Source of the DNA: Gudongella sp046224405
GTDB taxonomy: Bacteria; Bacillota; Clostridia; Tissierellales; Tissierellaceae
Assembly: GCF_046224405.1 (NCBI RefSeq)
Contig: NZ_JBJXRK010000001.1
Coordinates: 310,001-374,000, forward strand
DNA length: 64,000 nucleotides
Direction: 5' to 3'
The notes beneath the pieces are model-generated. The model ran no database searches, had not been told where the DNA came from, and saw nothing but the letters and a program-made list of their open reading frames with translations. Shown here piece after piece: positions 1 through 8,541 of this stretch. The translations under genes and the position numbers were made by a program. Each line of letters starts with the position of its first letter. Positions within the stretch are counted from its first letter, which is position 1.

Positions 1-1462
1 CAAGTACCTCCCTTGTGTCAATATCCAGATGATTGGTGGGCTCGTCAAGAATCAGCAGATTGATTCTCGTATATAGAAGAGAGCATAGCTTCAGTCTTGA
101 CTTCTCACCTCCCGATAGAACCCTGATCTTCCTGAAGACATCGTCACCAAAGAACAGAAGCCTAGCAAGCTCGTTCCTGGCCTCCTGCTCGGTGATTCCA
201 TGGGTTCGTGTGAAGTGCTCAAGTATTGTCATGTCCTCATTGGGGAAGGTTATATTCTGGGGAAGATACCCGATTTTAACCTTTGAACCGTATCTTATGT
301 TTCCATCATCCTGCAAATCCTTCCCAAGGATAATATTGAGCAGGGTGCTTTTTCCAGTCCCATTTGCACCCATTATGCAAAGTCTGTCCTGATAATATAA
401 GGTAAATGTAATATCCCTGAATAGCCTTTTCCCAGGGAAGGCTTTTGAAAGATCCTCCACATCCAGGACTATTTTCCCAGTTCTTTGGACACCTGAACCA
501 TCCAGACGGATTTTTCTCTTTTCCTCCTGAGGCCTATCAACAACCTCAAGCTTGTCCAGCCTCTTTTCAAGCTCCTTTGCCCGCTTGTACATCTTTTCGC
601 TGTCCCTCATTGCGCCCCATATTCGGTACCGTTCAATCTGCCTTTCCATCATGTCAATTTTCCGTTGATTGTTCATGTATTCCCTGTATTCAATCTGGAA
701 GCGCCTTTCCTTTTCTTCCACGTAATATGAGTAGTTTCCATTATAAATGCTGGCTCTTGTGGGTTCCAGCTCGATCACCCTGTTCACAACCCTATCAAGA
801 AAAACCCTGTCATGGGAAACCATCAATACAGTTCCCCTATATTGAATCAGGAACTCCTCCAGCCACTCTATTGAATCCATATCCAGGTGATTTGTCGGCT
901 CATCCAGAAGCATCACATCCGGCTCCTGCAGGAGGAGCCTGGCCAAGAGGACCCTGGTCCCTTCTCCACCGCTAAGCTGTTCAAAGGGCTTGTTCATAAA
1001 ATCCTGAGGTATTCTCAATCCCTGCCTGACCTTATCCATGTTTACCTCAACATCATACCCTCCATAGAGCTCATATTTTTCAATCAGGGATGAATACCTG
1101 GCCATTGATTTCTCCAGCTGGCTTCCCGATTGTTCCTTCATTGCAACCTCCACATCACGGAGCTGCTTCTTTATATCCCATATATCCTCAAAGGCCTGTT
1201 CCAGAACCTCCCTTACGGTGGTTCCCTCCTGACAGCTGAAAATCTGATGAAGATAGCCAAGGGTAACCCCCTTTCCCAATGTAAGGGTTCCCTCCTGATA
1301 ATTCTCCTCGCCCATTAGAATTTTCATAAGAGTGGTTTTCCCACAGCCATTTTGTCCAATCAAGCCAACCCTTTCACCTGATTGCAGATCAAAGGATATG
1401 TTTTCAAAAACCATTTCGGCTCCATAGTATTTCTTAAGCTTTGATACACTGCACTGTATCAT
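1..1462 (-). CDS. ABC-F family ATPase (3' end outside window)
   Basis: Soluble duplicated ATPase of the ABC-F class, whose members act on the ribosome (translation factors or antibiotic-resistance proteins) rather than in transport. The reading frame starts at ATG 1462, eight bases after GGAGG; a second in-frame ATG at 1468 is too close to that site. The first ATP domain shows Walker A GQNGCGKTT, signature LSGGE and DEPTNHLD; a charged linker with many Glu, Lys and Arg follows; the second domain shows GANGTGKST, LSGGEKSRL and DEPTNHLDIDT, and the window ends just after it. No membrane segments are seen. The exact subclass (YdiF/Uup-like or resistance type) cannot be settled without the C-terminus. 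Confidence 0.9.
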   Translation of the reverse strand, partial: MIQCSVSKLKKYYGAEMVFENISFDLQSGERVGLIGQNGCGKTTLMKILMGEENYQEGTLTLGKGVTLGYLHQIFSCQEGTTVREVLEQAFEDIWDIKKQLRDVEVAMKEQSGSQLEKSMARYSSLIEKYELYGGYDVEVNMDKVRQGLRIPQDFMNKPFEQLSGGEGTRVLLARLLLQEPDVMLLDEPTNHLDMDSIEWLEEFLIQYRGTVLMVSHDRVFLDRVVNRVIELEPTRASIYNGNYSYYVEEKERRFQIEYREYMNNQRKIDMMERQIERYRIWGAMRDSEKMYKRAKELEKRLDKLEVVDRPQEEKRKIRLDGSGVQRTGKIVLDVEDLSKAFPGKRLFRDITFTLYYQDRLCIMGANGTGKSTLLNIILGKDLQDDGNIRYGSKVKIGYLPQNITFPNEDMTILEHFTRTHGITEQEARNELARLLFFGDDVFRKIRVLSGGEKSRLKLCSLLYTRINLLILDEPTNHLDIDTREVL

Positions 1463-1539
1463 CCGCATCGCCTCCAATCTATCTTGTCTTTGCTGATTTT
1501 AATGTTTTGTATTATTATATACTAAAGGAGTTGATTGTT

Positions 1540-2019
1540 ATGTCTGATAAAACAAACGCCGCTAGGCTATGTGACAATGCTGGCATTGAATATGCATTGA
1601 TCCCCTATGAGACTGAGGACGATAATGTTGATGGAAAATCCGTTGCAAAAAAGCTTGGCCTGTCAGAGGATGAGATATTCAAAACCCTTGTAACAATTGG
1701 AAAAAGCGGAGAGATTTATGTATTCGTAATTCCGGTTTCAGGCGAGCTGGACCTTAAAAAGGCTGCCAAGGCCAGTGGTGAAAAATCCATGCACATGCTG
1801 CCCCTAAAGGAGCTCCTTCCTGTAACAGGCTATGTAAAGGGCGGTTGCTCTCCTCTGGGAATGAAAAAGAATTATCCTACGATTTTTGATGAAACAATCA
1901 TCCTTTTGGACCGTATTACCTTCAATGCTGGAAAGGTAGGTCTTCAGCTGCAGCTAAAGGTTATGGACCTCCCTGAGATTCTTGACTACAATATTGCTGA
2001 TCTGATCAAGACTAGCTGA
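1540..2019 (+). CDS. ybaK: YbaK/EbsC-family aminoacyl-tRNA deacylase
   Basis: 159-residue protein of the YbaK/ProX deacylase fold, which hydrolyses mischarged Cys-tRNA(Pro) in trans as translation quality control. The start is ATG 1540, nine bases after AAAGGAG. Family features are the early run VDGKSVAKKLGLSEDEIFKT, the central KKAAKASG with its conserved Lys, and the GGCSPLGMKK segment typical of the YbaK active site. Length matches the family. It is divergent from the ABC-F gene and its last bases overlap the end of a tiny minus-strand ORF. Confidence 0.93.
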   Translation: MSDKTNAARLCDNAGIEYALIPYETEDDNVDGKSVAKKLGLSEDEIFKTLVTIGKSGEIYVFVIPVSGELDLKKAAKASGEKSMHMLPLKELLPVTGYVKGGCSPLGMKKNYPTIFDETIILLDRITFNAGKVGLQLQLKVMDLPEILDYNIADLIKTS

Positions 2020-2122
2020 AATATCCCACAATTATTGATGCCAGGAGGAATATCACCCCAAGTGCGGCGAAAATTACAACCAATCTAAATCTTGGGTCTG
2101 GTCCCTTATTGAAATTGTTCAT
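2012..2122 (-). CDS. 36-residue single-pass membrane micro-protein (hypothetical)
   Basis: Short ORF starting at ATG 2122 after a strong GGGGGG ribosome site and ending at TAG 2012-2014. The protein begins MNNFNKGPDPRFRL and then has one hydrophobic segment of about 20 residues, ending VGYFS. Polar start, one membrane span and a good ribosome site argue that it is translated. I do not recognise a family with certainty; a function cannot be given. It overlaps the end of ybaK by eight bases, tail to tail. Confidence 0.55.
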   Translation of the reverse strand: MNNFNKGPDPRFRLVVIFAALGVIFLLASIIVGYFS

Positions 2123-2171
2123 ATGATTACCCCCCAAATTTACTTTTGAGTTTATTATAACATGAACTTAC

Positions 2172-2203
2172 AATTCACGATTCAAAATTCACGATTCAAA
2201 ATT
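2172..2203. repeat. 7-bp-period tandem repeat
   Basis: Two copies of AATTCACGATTCAA followed by AATT. Each 14-mer is itself two related heptamers, so it belongs to the same 7-bp-period family as 2348-2375, 29146-29177 and 31237-31257. Confidence 0.75.
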
Positions 2204-2284
2204 AAAAAATCCTACCTTATCAATTAAATTTATCAAAATCTTAGAGTTTGGATAATCCTATTGTTGGGTGAATGCAACTCGCAA

Positions 2285-2322
2285 TGAAAAAACCAGAACA
2301 TTAATACTTCTATGTTCTGGCT
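2285..2322 (-). terminator. Rho-independent terminator of the acetoin operon
   Basis: CCAGAACAT and ATGTTCTGG form a 9-bp stem with a 10-base loop; read on the minus strand it is followed by TTTTTTC. It lies about 60 bases past the dihydrolipoamide dehydrogenase stop, as expected for the end of that operon. Confidence 0.8.
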
Positions 2323-2347
2323 AATCTCAAATTAAATCTTGTAAACT

Positions 2348-2375
2348 GTGAAATGTGAATTGAGAATTGAGAATT
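2348..2375. repeat. Heptamer tandem repeat GTGAATT/GAGAATT
   Basis: Four consecutive heptamers: GTGAAAT, GTGAATT, GAGAATT, GAGAATT. It sits between the acetoin operon terminator and the last gene, just downstream of its stop codon. Confidence 0.75.
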
Positions 2376-2380
2376 ATTAT

Positions 2381-3769
2381 CTATCCTGGCAGATGGATAG
2401 CCCTTCCGAAAACCGATTCAGCGGCTTCGTGTATTGACTCTCCCACCGTCGGGTGAGCATATATTGTCGTTAAAAGCTCATCCACAGTTGCCTCCAGCCT
2501 TATCGCAACTGCTGCGGCAGCTATTAGCTCCGTGGCACTGCTCCCTGCTATATGAACCCCCAGGACCTCTCCAGTCCCCTCATCAGCCACAATCTTCACA
2601 AGCCCTCTAACATCTCCAGTGATGACCGCTTTGCCATTTCCATACATTGGGAATCTGCCTACTTTTATCCTGTAGCCTTTTCCCACGGCTTCCTTCTCGG
2701 TCATTCCCACAGCTGCAAGCTCAGGCTTTGTGTATACTGCATATGGTATGGTCCTGAAATCCATTGCCATTCTTTTTCCCATTATGAGCTCCGCCACCAT
2801 CAACCCTGATGCAGAGGCCACATGAGCAAGCTGGACTCCTCCGGTGCAGTCGCCTATAGCATAGATGTTGTCCACATCTGTCTTAAACAACCTGTCAACC
2901 TGAATGGCCCCTCTTTCTACATTGACGCCAATATCCTCAAGCCCCAAATCATCACCGGCAGGCTTTCTTCCCGTTGCCATAAGCACCTTCTCCGCCTTAA
3001 TCCCGATGGCTTCCCCATGGTTTTCAGCCGATACCATAAGTCCTGCATCAGCCTTTTCTATCTTGAGCACCTTGGTTGATTTATGGATTTTTACTCCGTT
3101 TTCAGCCAATGCACCCTCTAGACTTTCAACTATTTCACTGTCCATGTTTGACACCAGGTCAGGCAGCATCTCAACTATTGTTACCTCTGTGCCCAGGTTT
3201 GAGTATATGTTGGCAAACTCAACACCAATTACACCACCGCCTATAATACAGAGGCTTTTAGGTATCTCCTCAAGACTCATGGCTTCCCTGCTGGTAACAA
3301 CTCCCTCCAGGTCATGACCTGGAACGGGAATAACTATTGGCTTTGATCCAGTGGCCACAATGGCCCTGTCAAAGGATACCCGTTTGCTTCCACCACCTGC
3401 AAGGTCAACCTGCAGGCTGCTTCTTGATGCAAATCTTGCACTTCCTTCAACAACCTCAATATTTCCAGACCTGAGAAGGTTTTTAACCCCTTCCACAAGC
3501 TGTGTTGCCACAAGGTCTTTTCTGATTTGAAGGTCTTTCCAATTTATCTTCAGGTTCTCCATTTCCAATCCCAGGGATCCTGCATCGGTTTTCAGAAGAT
3601 GAAAGATATCTGTTGAATGGAGAAGAACCTTTGTTGAAATACAGCCTGTATTAAGGCATGTACCTCCAATATATTCCTTTTCAACAAGGACAACCTGGGC
3701 TCCAAGCTGAGCAGCCTTAACAGCAGCCACATAGCCTCCCGGGCCTCCTCCGATTATTGCAATCTTCAT
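2381..3769 (-). CDS. acoL: Dihydrolipoamide dehydrogenase, E3 of acetoin dehydrogenase
   Basis: 462-residue FAD flavoprotein that reoxidises dihydrolipoyl groups of the E2 subunit with NAD+. The N-terminal FAD loop is IIGGGPGGYVAA; the redox disulfide is Cys38/Cys43 in GGTCLNTGCISTK, where Thr-Gly and Ser replace the usual Arg-Gly and Pro; a second GGGVIGVEFA nucleotide loop binds NAD; the C-terminus has the HPT catalytic motif (IYAHPTVGES). Start ATG 3769 follows GGGGGG. It begins ten bases after the E2 stop and closes the operon before a terminator. No lipoyl domain is fused to its N-terminus, unlike some Clostridia E3 proteins. Confidence 0.95.
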   Translation of the reverse strand: MKIAIIGGGPGGYVAAVKAAQLGAQVVLVEKEYIGGTCLNTGCISTKVLLHSTDIFHLLKTDAGSLGLEMENLKINWKDLQIRKDLVATQLVEGVKNLLRSGNIEVVEGSARFASRSSLQVDLAGGGSKRVSFDRAIVATGSKPIVIPVPGHDLEGVVTSREAMSLEEIPKSLCIIGGGVIGVEFANIYSNLGTEVTIVEMLPDLVSNMDSEIVESLEGALAENGVKIHKSTKVLKIEKADAGLMVSAENHGEAIGIKAEKVLMATGRKPAGDDLGLEDIGVNVERGAIQVDRLFKTDVDNIYAIGDCTGGVQLAHVASASGLMVAELIMGKRMAMDFRTIPYAVYTKPELAAVGMTEKEAVGKGYRIKVGRFPMYGNGKAVITGDVRGLVKIVADEGTGEVLGVHIAGSSATELIAAAAVAIRLEATVDELLTTIYAHPTVGESIHEAAESVFGRAIHLPG

Positions 3770-3779
3770 GATATCCCCC

Positions 3780-5084
3780 CTAAAGCAGTATTTTCAGTGG
3801 ATGCTCCAGCATTTCCTTGAGCCTTGCCAGGAACATGGCTGCAACTGCACCGTCAACTGTTCTATGGTCAGCAGTAAGGGACAGCTTCATGATAGGCCTT
3901 GTACACACACAGCCTCCAGCAAACACCGGAGTATCTATGATGGCATTTACTCCAAGGATCGCTGATTCCGGCTGATTTATAATGGGAGTAAAGCTCTCTA
4001 TCCCAAACATTCCGATGTTTGTGATGGTGAAGGTTCCACCCTCTATCTCATCGGTCATAAGCTGATTTGTTTTCGCCCTATAGGACAGGTCCTTGATCTC
4101 ATCTGATATTACTCCAAGTTTCTTCACATGGGCGTTCTTTACCACTGGAACCAAAAGTCCATCCTCCAGTGCAACTGCCACTCCCATATTCACATAATTT
4201 CTCATTATGATTTCATCCCCATCCAGGGAGCAATTAAGGTAAGGATGCTCCAAAAGAAGCAAGGATGTAACCTTTACAATGAGATCCGTATAGGTTATGC
4301 TTCGTTCACTTTTCAGTTCCTCACGTAATGCCTTTAGGTTTGTCATATCCACGGATATTGTGAAATTAACCGTTGGTGCTGTTTGAGCGCTTTCACTCAT
4401 CCTTTCACCAATAATCTTTCTCATGGTGGTCAGTGGGATTCTTCTATCTTCAGGCTGAGCCATGGATGCATACTGGGAATCCTTGTCTGCACGGACAACA
4501 TCATCCTTCATAATACGCTTTTCACCGGATATGCCAGCAACATCAACACCTTTTTCCTTTGCAACCTTTTCAGCTGTCGGGCTCGCCTTGAACTTGCCCT
4601 TGTTCTCAATTGCGCTTTTTACATCATCCAGAACAATTCTACCACCAGGTCCTGTTCCCTCTACCATCTCAAGGTCCAAGCCCTCCTCCTCAGCAAGCTT
4701 TCTGGCCACAGGAGAAATCCTCACCTTGCCTGTCCTTTCAATCTTTTTCTCCACTTCCGGTTCCTTTTCAACCTCAGGAGCCTTGTCCTCCACCTTTGTA
4801 CTTTCGGTACCAGCCGTTTCAGTCAGTAATGCAGATATGTCCTCATCCGCGCCACCAATGATCCCAACAGCTTCCATTATAGGAACCGTCTGTCCTTCCT
4901 TTACGATTATCTTCCTAAGTACTCCATCGTCCGTTGCCTCAGCATCATTTGTTATCTTGTCAGTTTCTATGCTGAACAATTTTTCCCCAGACTTGATTGG
5001 GTCTCCCTCTGCCTTGTACCACTTGGCAAGCTTACCCTCTTTCATTGTCAGACCCAGCTTGGGCATCACTATCTTCTTTGCCAT
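3780..5084 (-). CDS. acoC: Dihydrolipoamide acetyltransferase, E2 of acetoin dehydrogenase
   Basis: 434-residue E2 core protein that carries the acetyl group from E1 to CoA. ATG 5084 directly follows GGAGGAGG and gives the canonical MAKKIVMPKLG start; an upstream in-frame ATG at 5123 would add 13 non-homologous residues. Domains: lipoyl domain (about 1-78, lipoylated Lys43 in ETDK), an acidic Pro/Glu linker, two successive peripheral-subunit-binding motifs (about 121-157 and 164-198), then the catalytic acyltransferase domain ending with His407 and Asp411 in ADHRTVDG. The doubled binding domain is unusual for acetoin E2 and is the odd feature here. It lies between acoX and acoL. Confidence 0.93.
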   Translation of the reverse strand: MAKKIVMPKLGLTMKEGKLAKWYKAEGDPIKSGEKLFSIETDKITNDAEATDDGVLRKIIVKEGQTVPIMEAVGIIGGADEDISALLTETAGTESTKVEDKAPEVEKEPEVEKKIERTGKVRISPVARKLAEEEGLDLEMVEGTGPGGRIVLDDVKSAIENKGKFKASPTAEKVAKEKGVDVAGISGEKRIMKDDVVRADKDSQYASMAQPEDRRIPLTTMRKIIGERMSESAQTAPTVNFTISVDMTNLKALREELKSERSITYTDLIVKVTSLLLLEHPYLNCSLDGDEIIMRNYVNMGVAVALEDGLLVPVVKNAHVKKLGVISDEIKDLSYRAKTNQLMTDEIEGGTFTITNIGMFGIESFTPIINQPESAILGVNAIIDTPVFAGGCVCTRPIMKLSLTADHRTVDGAVAAMFLARLKEMLEHPLKILL

Positions 5085-5103
5085 TTTACCTCCTCCTCCG
5101 GTG

Positions 5104-6099
5104 TCACCGGTTAAAAAATCCATTCATCTGTGCAGATTCGATAGTTCTTTTTATGTTGACCCGGTAGGGCCCATCTCTTGTTATCTTAAACTGGAAGGTG
5201 TCACCCTTCTTAAAGGGAAGCTCCCTTTCACCATCAAGGGCCATGATGCCCTTGTAGTCCATGGTCATTGAAAACATTTCCTCCAAAGGATGTACTATCG
5301 GCTCATCCACCCTTATTTCCTTCATGGTTCCAGCTGCGATAGGTGCAACCAGCTCGTTATGACCGGTATTCACATTGATGGATGCACCAAAATCATCCTC
5401 TTCCCTCACTATTTTCTTGACTCCCACAATGGTTGAAAATCCAATGGAGGCAGGGTTTGCCCTTGACACAATAACCCTTTGAATGTCAGCTGGATTCCAT
5501 ATTGCCCGGGAACCAATATATTTCTGCTTTGAAATTACGCAATCCACCAGTGCAATATCCACCATCTTTCCATCCTTGTAAATCTCTATTCTCTTATCTC
5601 TTCTGCAGGTTTCCCCCATGTCGCATACCTTAGTTGAAATTGCAGCTGCAGCGATTCCAACAACGGTACCTTCAAGCATCTCTGGATAGACATTATTCGT
5701 CCCGGTTGAAATGCTTATTAAAGGAGTGCAGGTGATTGACTTGGCTACAGCCCTGCTGGTTCCATCTCCTCCCAAGGCTATGATACACCTTACCACCTTC
5801 TCCTCCATAAGCTTTGCAGCAAGTATTGTGTCTTCCACACTTCCTCTGACCCTCATGTCCAGTATCTCAACAGGAATATGCAGCTCCTTTGAACCCATAA
5901 GGTCCTCAGCGGCCTTGTATCCTATCAAAAATGTATCAGGCATTACTAACACACCTGTAACACCGGCTCCCTGGGCAGCCAGAATAATCCTCTTGACTAT
6001 GTTCACCTTTTCATTGTTATCAACAACAGTTGCATGGGAGACAAGCCGTCTGATGTCCTTTCCCGATGCAGGATTAGCAATAATACCTATTGTACTCAT
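5104..6099 (-). CDS. acoX: AcoX, NAD-kinase-like protein of acetoin operons
   Basis: 331-residue protein of the ATP-NAD kinase/AcoX family. It begins IGIIANPASGKDIRRL, the GNPxSG-type nucleotide loop, and contains ALGGDGTSRAVAKS, the GGDGT motif of NAD and diacylglycerol kinases. The family is found in many acetoin dehydrogenase operons, but its reaction has not been firmly established. The gene sits between E1 beta and E2, so it is cotranscribed with the complex. The start is ATG 6099 after GGGGTGATAAG. Confidence 0.88.
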   Translation of the reverse strand: MSTIGIIANPASGKDIRRLVSHATVVDNNEKVNIVKRIILAAQGAGVTGVLVMPDTFLIGYKAAEDLMGSKELHIPVEILDMRVRGSVEDTILAAKLMEEKVVRCIIALGGDGTSRAVAKSITCTPLISISTGTNNVYPEMLEGTVVGIAAAAISTKVCDMGETCRRDKRIEIYKDGKMVDIALVDCVISKQKYIGSRAIWNPADIQRVIVSRANPASIGFSTIVGVKKIVREEDDFGASINVNTGHNELVAPIAAGTMKEIRVDEPIVHPLEEMFSMTMDYKGIMALDGERELPFKKGDTFQFKITRDGPYRVNIKRTIESAQMNGFFNR

Positions 6100-6110
6100 C
6101 TTATCACCCC

Positions 6111-6140
6111 TTGGGGGGAGGCAACAATTGTTGCCCCCAT
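6111..6140 (-). other. Intercistronic stem-loop between acoB and acoX
   Basis: A perfect 16-base palindrome GGCAACAATTGTTGCC (6120-6135) flanked by G- and C-runs fills the gap between E1 beta and acoX. There is no T-tract, so it is more likely an RNA processing or partial attenuation element that lowers acoX expression than a full terminator. That role is inferred. Confidence 0.55.
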
Positions 6141-7112
6141 CTAGAACATCTTCTTGACAGCTGTCACTATATCATCTGCACTTGGTACATAATACTGCTC
6201 AAGAACCGGTGAAAATGGAACCGGCGTATTCATTGCACATACCCTCAGTACAGGCGCATCCAGATAGTCAAAGCCTTCCTCAGCTATTATTGCAGCTATT
6301 TCTCCTGCAAAGCTTCCCCTCTTGTTCTCCTCTGTAGCTATTACAACCTTGTTTGTCTTCTCAAGTGATTTCAAAAGACCTTCCTTGTCAAAGGGGAACA
6401 GAGTCCTTGGATCGAAGACTTCAGCCTCTATGCCCTCTGCTGATAGTTTCTCAGCAGCTGCAAGAGCCTCGTGGACCATCTTTCCTGTTGCAACTATAGT
6501 CACATCACTACCTTCCCTCTTTACATCCCCTACTCCAAACTTAATTGGTGCCATGTTCTCATCAACCTCGCCGCTTGCACCGTAGAGCACCTTATGCTCA
6601 AGGAAGATTACAGGATTCTCATCGTCTATTGACTGGAGCAACAGGCCATAGGCATCTGCAGGGGTTGATGGATATACAACCTTTAAGCCTGGCACATGGG
6701 CAAACCATGCTTCCAGGGACTGGGAGTGCTGAGCCGCTGCGCTTATACCAGCACCCAGTGGCAGTCTCACTACCATTGGCAGATTAATCTTTCCACCGAA
6801 CATATATCTCATCTTTGCTGCCTGATTTACCAGCTGGTCTGCACCAACTGTTGCAAAGTCAATGAACATAAGCTCTGCAATGGGTCTCAGGCCAGTTGCT
6901 GCTGCACCCACTGCAGTTCCTATTATCGCACCCTCAGATATGGGGGTATCCCTTACCCTTTCAGGTCCAAACTCGTCATACATCCCTGCGGATACTCCAA
7001 AGCAGCCTCCAAACGCTCCCACGTCCTCGCCGAATAGCAGAACATTCTTATCCTCTCTCATTCGCTTGTTCATAGCCTCTCTGATGGCTTCCATCATACT
7101 CATGGTTTTCAT
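6141..7112 (-). CDS. acoB: Acetoin dehydrogenase E1 beta subunit
   Basis: 323-residue transketolase-like subunit of the thiamine-diphosphate E1 that cleaves acetoin. It shows the family opening with LFGEDVGAFGG (activating Glu), then RVRDTPISEGAIIGTAVGAA, AAQHSQSLEAWFAHVPGL and PSTPADAYGLL, and the C-terminal transketolase domain. The ATG at 7112 follows the acoA stop TAG with no gap, and its ribosome site lies within the acoA end, so translation is coupled. Length equals the usual about 325 residues. Confidence 0.95.
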   Translation of the reverse strand: MKTMSMMEAIREAMNKRMREDKNVLLFGEDVGAFGGCFGVSAGMYDEFGPERVRDTPISEGAIIGTAVGAAATGLRPIAELMFIDFATVGADQLVNQAAKMRYMFGGKINLPMVVRLPLGAGISAAAQHSQSLEAWFAHVPGLKVVYPSTPADAYGLLLQSIDDENPVIFLEHKVLYGASGEVDENMAPIKFGVGDVKREGSDVTIVATGKMVHEALAAAEKLSAEGIEAEVFDPRTLFPFDKEGLLKSLEKTNKVVIATEENKRGSFAGEIAAIIAEEGFDYLDAPVLRVCAMNTPVPFSPVLEQYYVPSADDIVTAVKKMF

Positions 7113-8093
7113 CTATCTTACCTCCTCTACGATATCAGTATAAATATCCTGAACAATGGACTCTAAAGAAGGCACAGGGCTATCCTCTGCAAATTTAATG
7201 GCTTCCTCTATTTCCTTGACTATTTCATCATCAATCTTCTTCAGCTCTTCCTCTGTGATTATTTCATTATCCATTAAGTAAGCAACTGCTCTAGGTATAG
7301 GATCCTTGGCCATCCATTCCTGAACCTCATCCGATGGTCTGTAGGTTGTTGGGTCTCCTTCGAAGTGACCTTTGTGCCTGTAGGTCTTGCATTCAATAAG
7401 GGTTGGACCCTGACCGCTTCTTGCCCTTGCAACTGCTTCAGTTGCAGCCTCATATACTGCGAATATATCATTCCCGTCAACTACGATACCTGGGATGTTG
7501 TATGCAACAGCTCTATCTGCAACATCCTGTATAGCCTGGTGTCTAGCCTGGGACATTGAAATTCCGTAAAGGTTGTTTTCACAAACAAATACAACCGGCA
7601 GCTTCCAGATGCTTGCAAGGTTTATTGACTCATGGAAGGTACCTTGATTTGTGGATCCATCTCCAAAGAAGCAAGCAACAACCTGTCCTGAATCCTTTTG
7701 TTTTGCGCTCAGTCCTGCTCCAACTGCAATATTATGACCTGCTCCAACGATTCCATTGGCTCCAAGAATACCCTTTGTTGCATCGGCAATATGCATTGAT
7801 CCACCCTTGCCCTTGCAATATCCGGTTTCCTTCCCGAAAAGCTCTGCCATCATGTACTTTGTATCTCCGCCCTTTGCAATTATATGTCCGTGTCCCCTAT
7901 GGGTGCTTGTTATATAGTCATCCTCATTCATACTTGAACATACGCCTGTTGCCACTGCCTCCTCACCGAGATAAAGGTGAACAAAGCCAGGAATGCTTCC
8001 TTCAGCAAACAATCTGCTTGCATTTGTTTCAAATTCCCTGATTCGCTTCATAACCTTGTACATTTCAACTATTTTTTCATTAGTCAGATCCAA
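7113..8093 (-). CDS. acoA: Acetoin dehydrogenase E1 alpha subunit
   Basis: 326-residue thiamine-diphosphate-binding E1 component. The TPP motif is present as FFGDGSTNQGTFHES followed by VCENNLYGIS; other conserved runs are STHRGHGHIIAKGGD and ECKTYRHKGHFEGD, the phosphorylation-loop region of the 2-oxo acid dehydrogenase family. The start codon is TTG 8093, six bases after GGAGGG; the next ATG lies inside the conserved helix at residue 11. It follows the Lin0512 gene by 15 bases and abuts acoB. Confidence 0.94.
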   Translation of the reverse strand: MDLTNEKIVEMYKVMKRIREFETNASRLFAEGSIPGFVHLYLGEEAVATGVCSSMNEDDYITSTHRGHGHIIAKGGDTKYMMAELFGKETGYCKGKGGSMHIADATKGILGANGIVGAGHNIAVGAGLSAKQKDSGQVVACFFGDGSTNQGTFHESINLASIWKLPVVFVCENNLYGISMSQARHQAIQDVADRAVAYNIPGIVVDGNDIFAVYEAATEAVARARSGQGPTLIECKTYRHKGHFEGDPTTYRPSDEVQEWMAKDPIPRAVAYLMDNEIITEEELKKIDDEIVKEIEEAIKFAEDSPVPSLESIVQDIYTDIVEEVR

Positions 8094-8108
8094 GAAAATC
8101 CCTCCTTG

Positions 8109-8465
8109 TTAGAGTATCTCTACTTCCACGCACGCCAATGCTGCTTCAATGCTACTGTCCTTGTCCCCGAAGTCTGGAATGAAAAGGCCTGCTACCTTCA
8201 TTCCACCTTCAACTGTTTGAACGGTCTTCTTTCCCACAGGCAGACATTTTTTAATCCTTTCAATGTCAACCTCCTCGGGTCTTGTAACTGCAATTGTAAC
8301 CTTTACTCCGACTCCCTCATTGAGGTCGTTTATTCCCATGACCTCCTCAAGGCCACACAGGCAGCTTCTGGATACTGCATCCAAAACCGCTTTTTCTGCT
8401 GCCCTGGTAACGTCCTGCCCATGAAAATCAACACCCATTCCAAACTCGATGATATAACGATTCAT
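8109..8465 (-). CDS. Lin0512-family conserved protein, first gene of the acetoin operon
   Basis: 118-residue soluble protein of the Lin0512 family, whose function is unknown. It starts MNRYIIEFGMGVDFHGQDVT at ATG 8465 after GGAGGTGATAAAG; upstream extension would enter the sigma-54 promoter. Conserved stretches include GVDFHGQD, a central SRSCLCGLEEV with two Cys, and PVGKKTVQTVEGG. Being promoter-proximal in the aco operon implies a role linked to acetoin catabolism, but neither substrate nor activity can be read from the sequence. Confidence 0.8.
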   Translation of the reverse strand: MNRYIIEFGMGVDFHGQDVTRAAEKAVLDAVSRSCLCGLEEVMGINDLNEGVGVKVTIAVTRPEEVDIERIKKCLPVGKKTVQTVEGGMKVAGLFIPDFGDKDSSIEAALACVEVEIL

Positions 8466-8541
8466 CTTTATCACCTCCAATAATGGAACTTCTAAACACT
8501 CCCTCCCTTCTGTGGTGATTTTGCACATCACCATTATATAT

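Noticed and set aside
1518..1523. TATACT as the -10 box of the ybaK gene
   Set aside because: It lies only a few bases before the ribosome site, so a transcript from it would not contain that site, and no -35 box is at the right distance.
4462..5271. Long plus-strand frame opposite acoC and acoX
   Set aside because: Ser/Pro-rich shadow of the Lys/Glu-rich minus-strand E2 linker; no ribosome site or recognisable domain.
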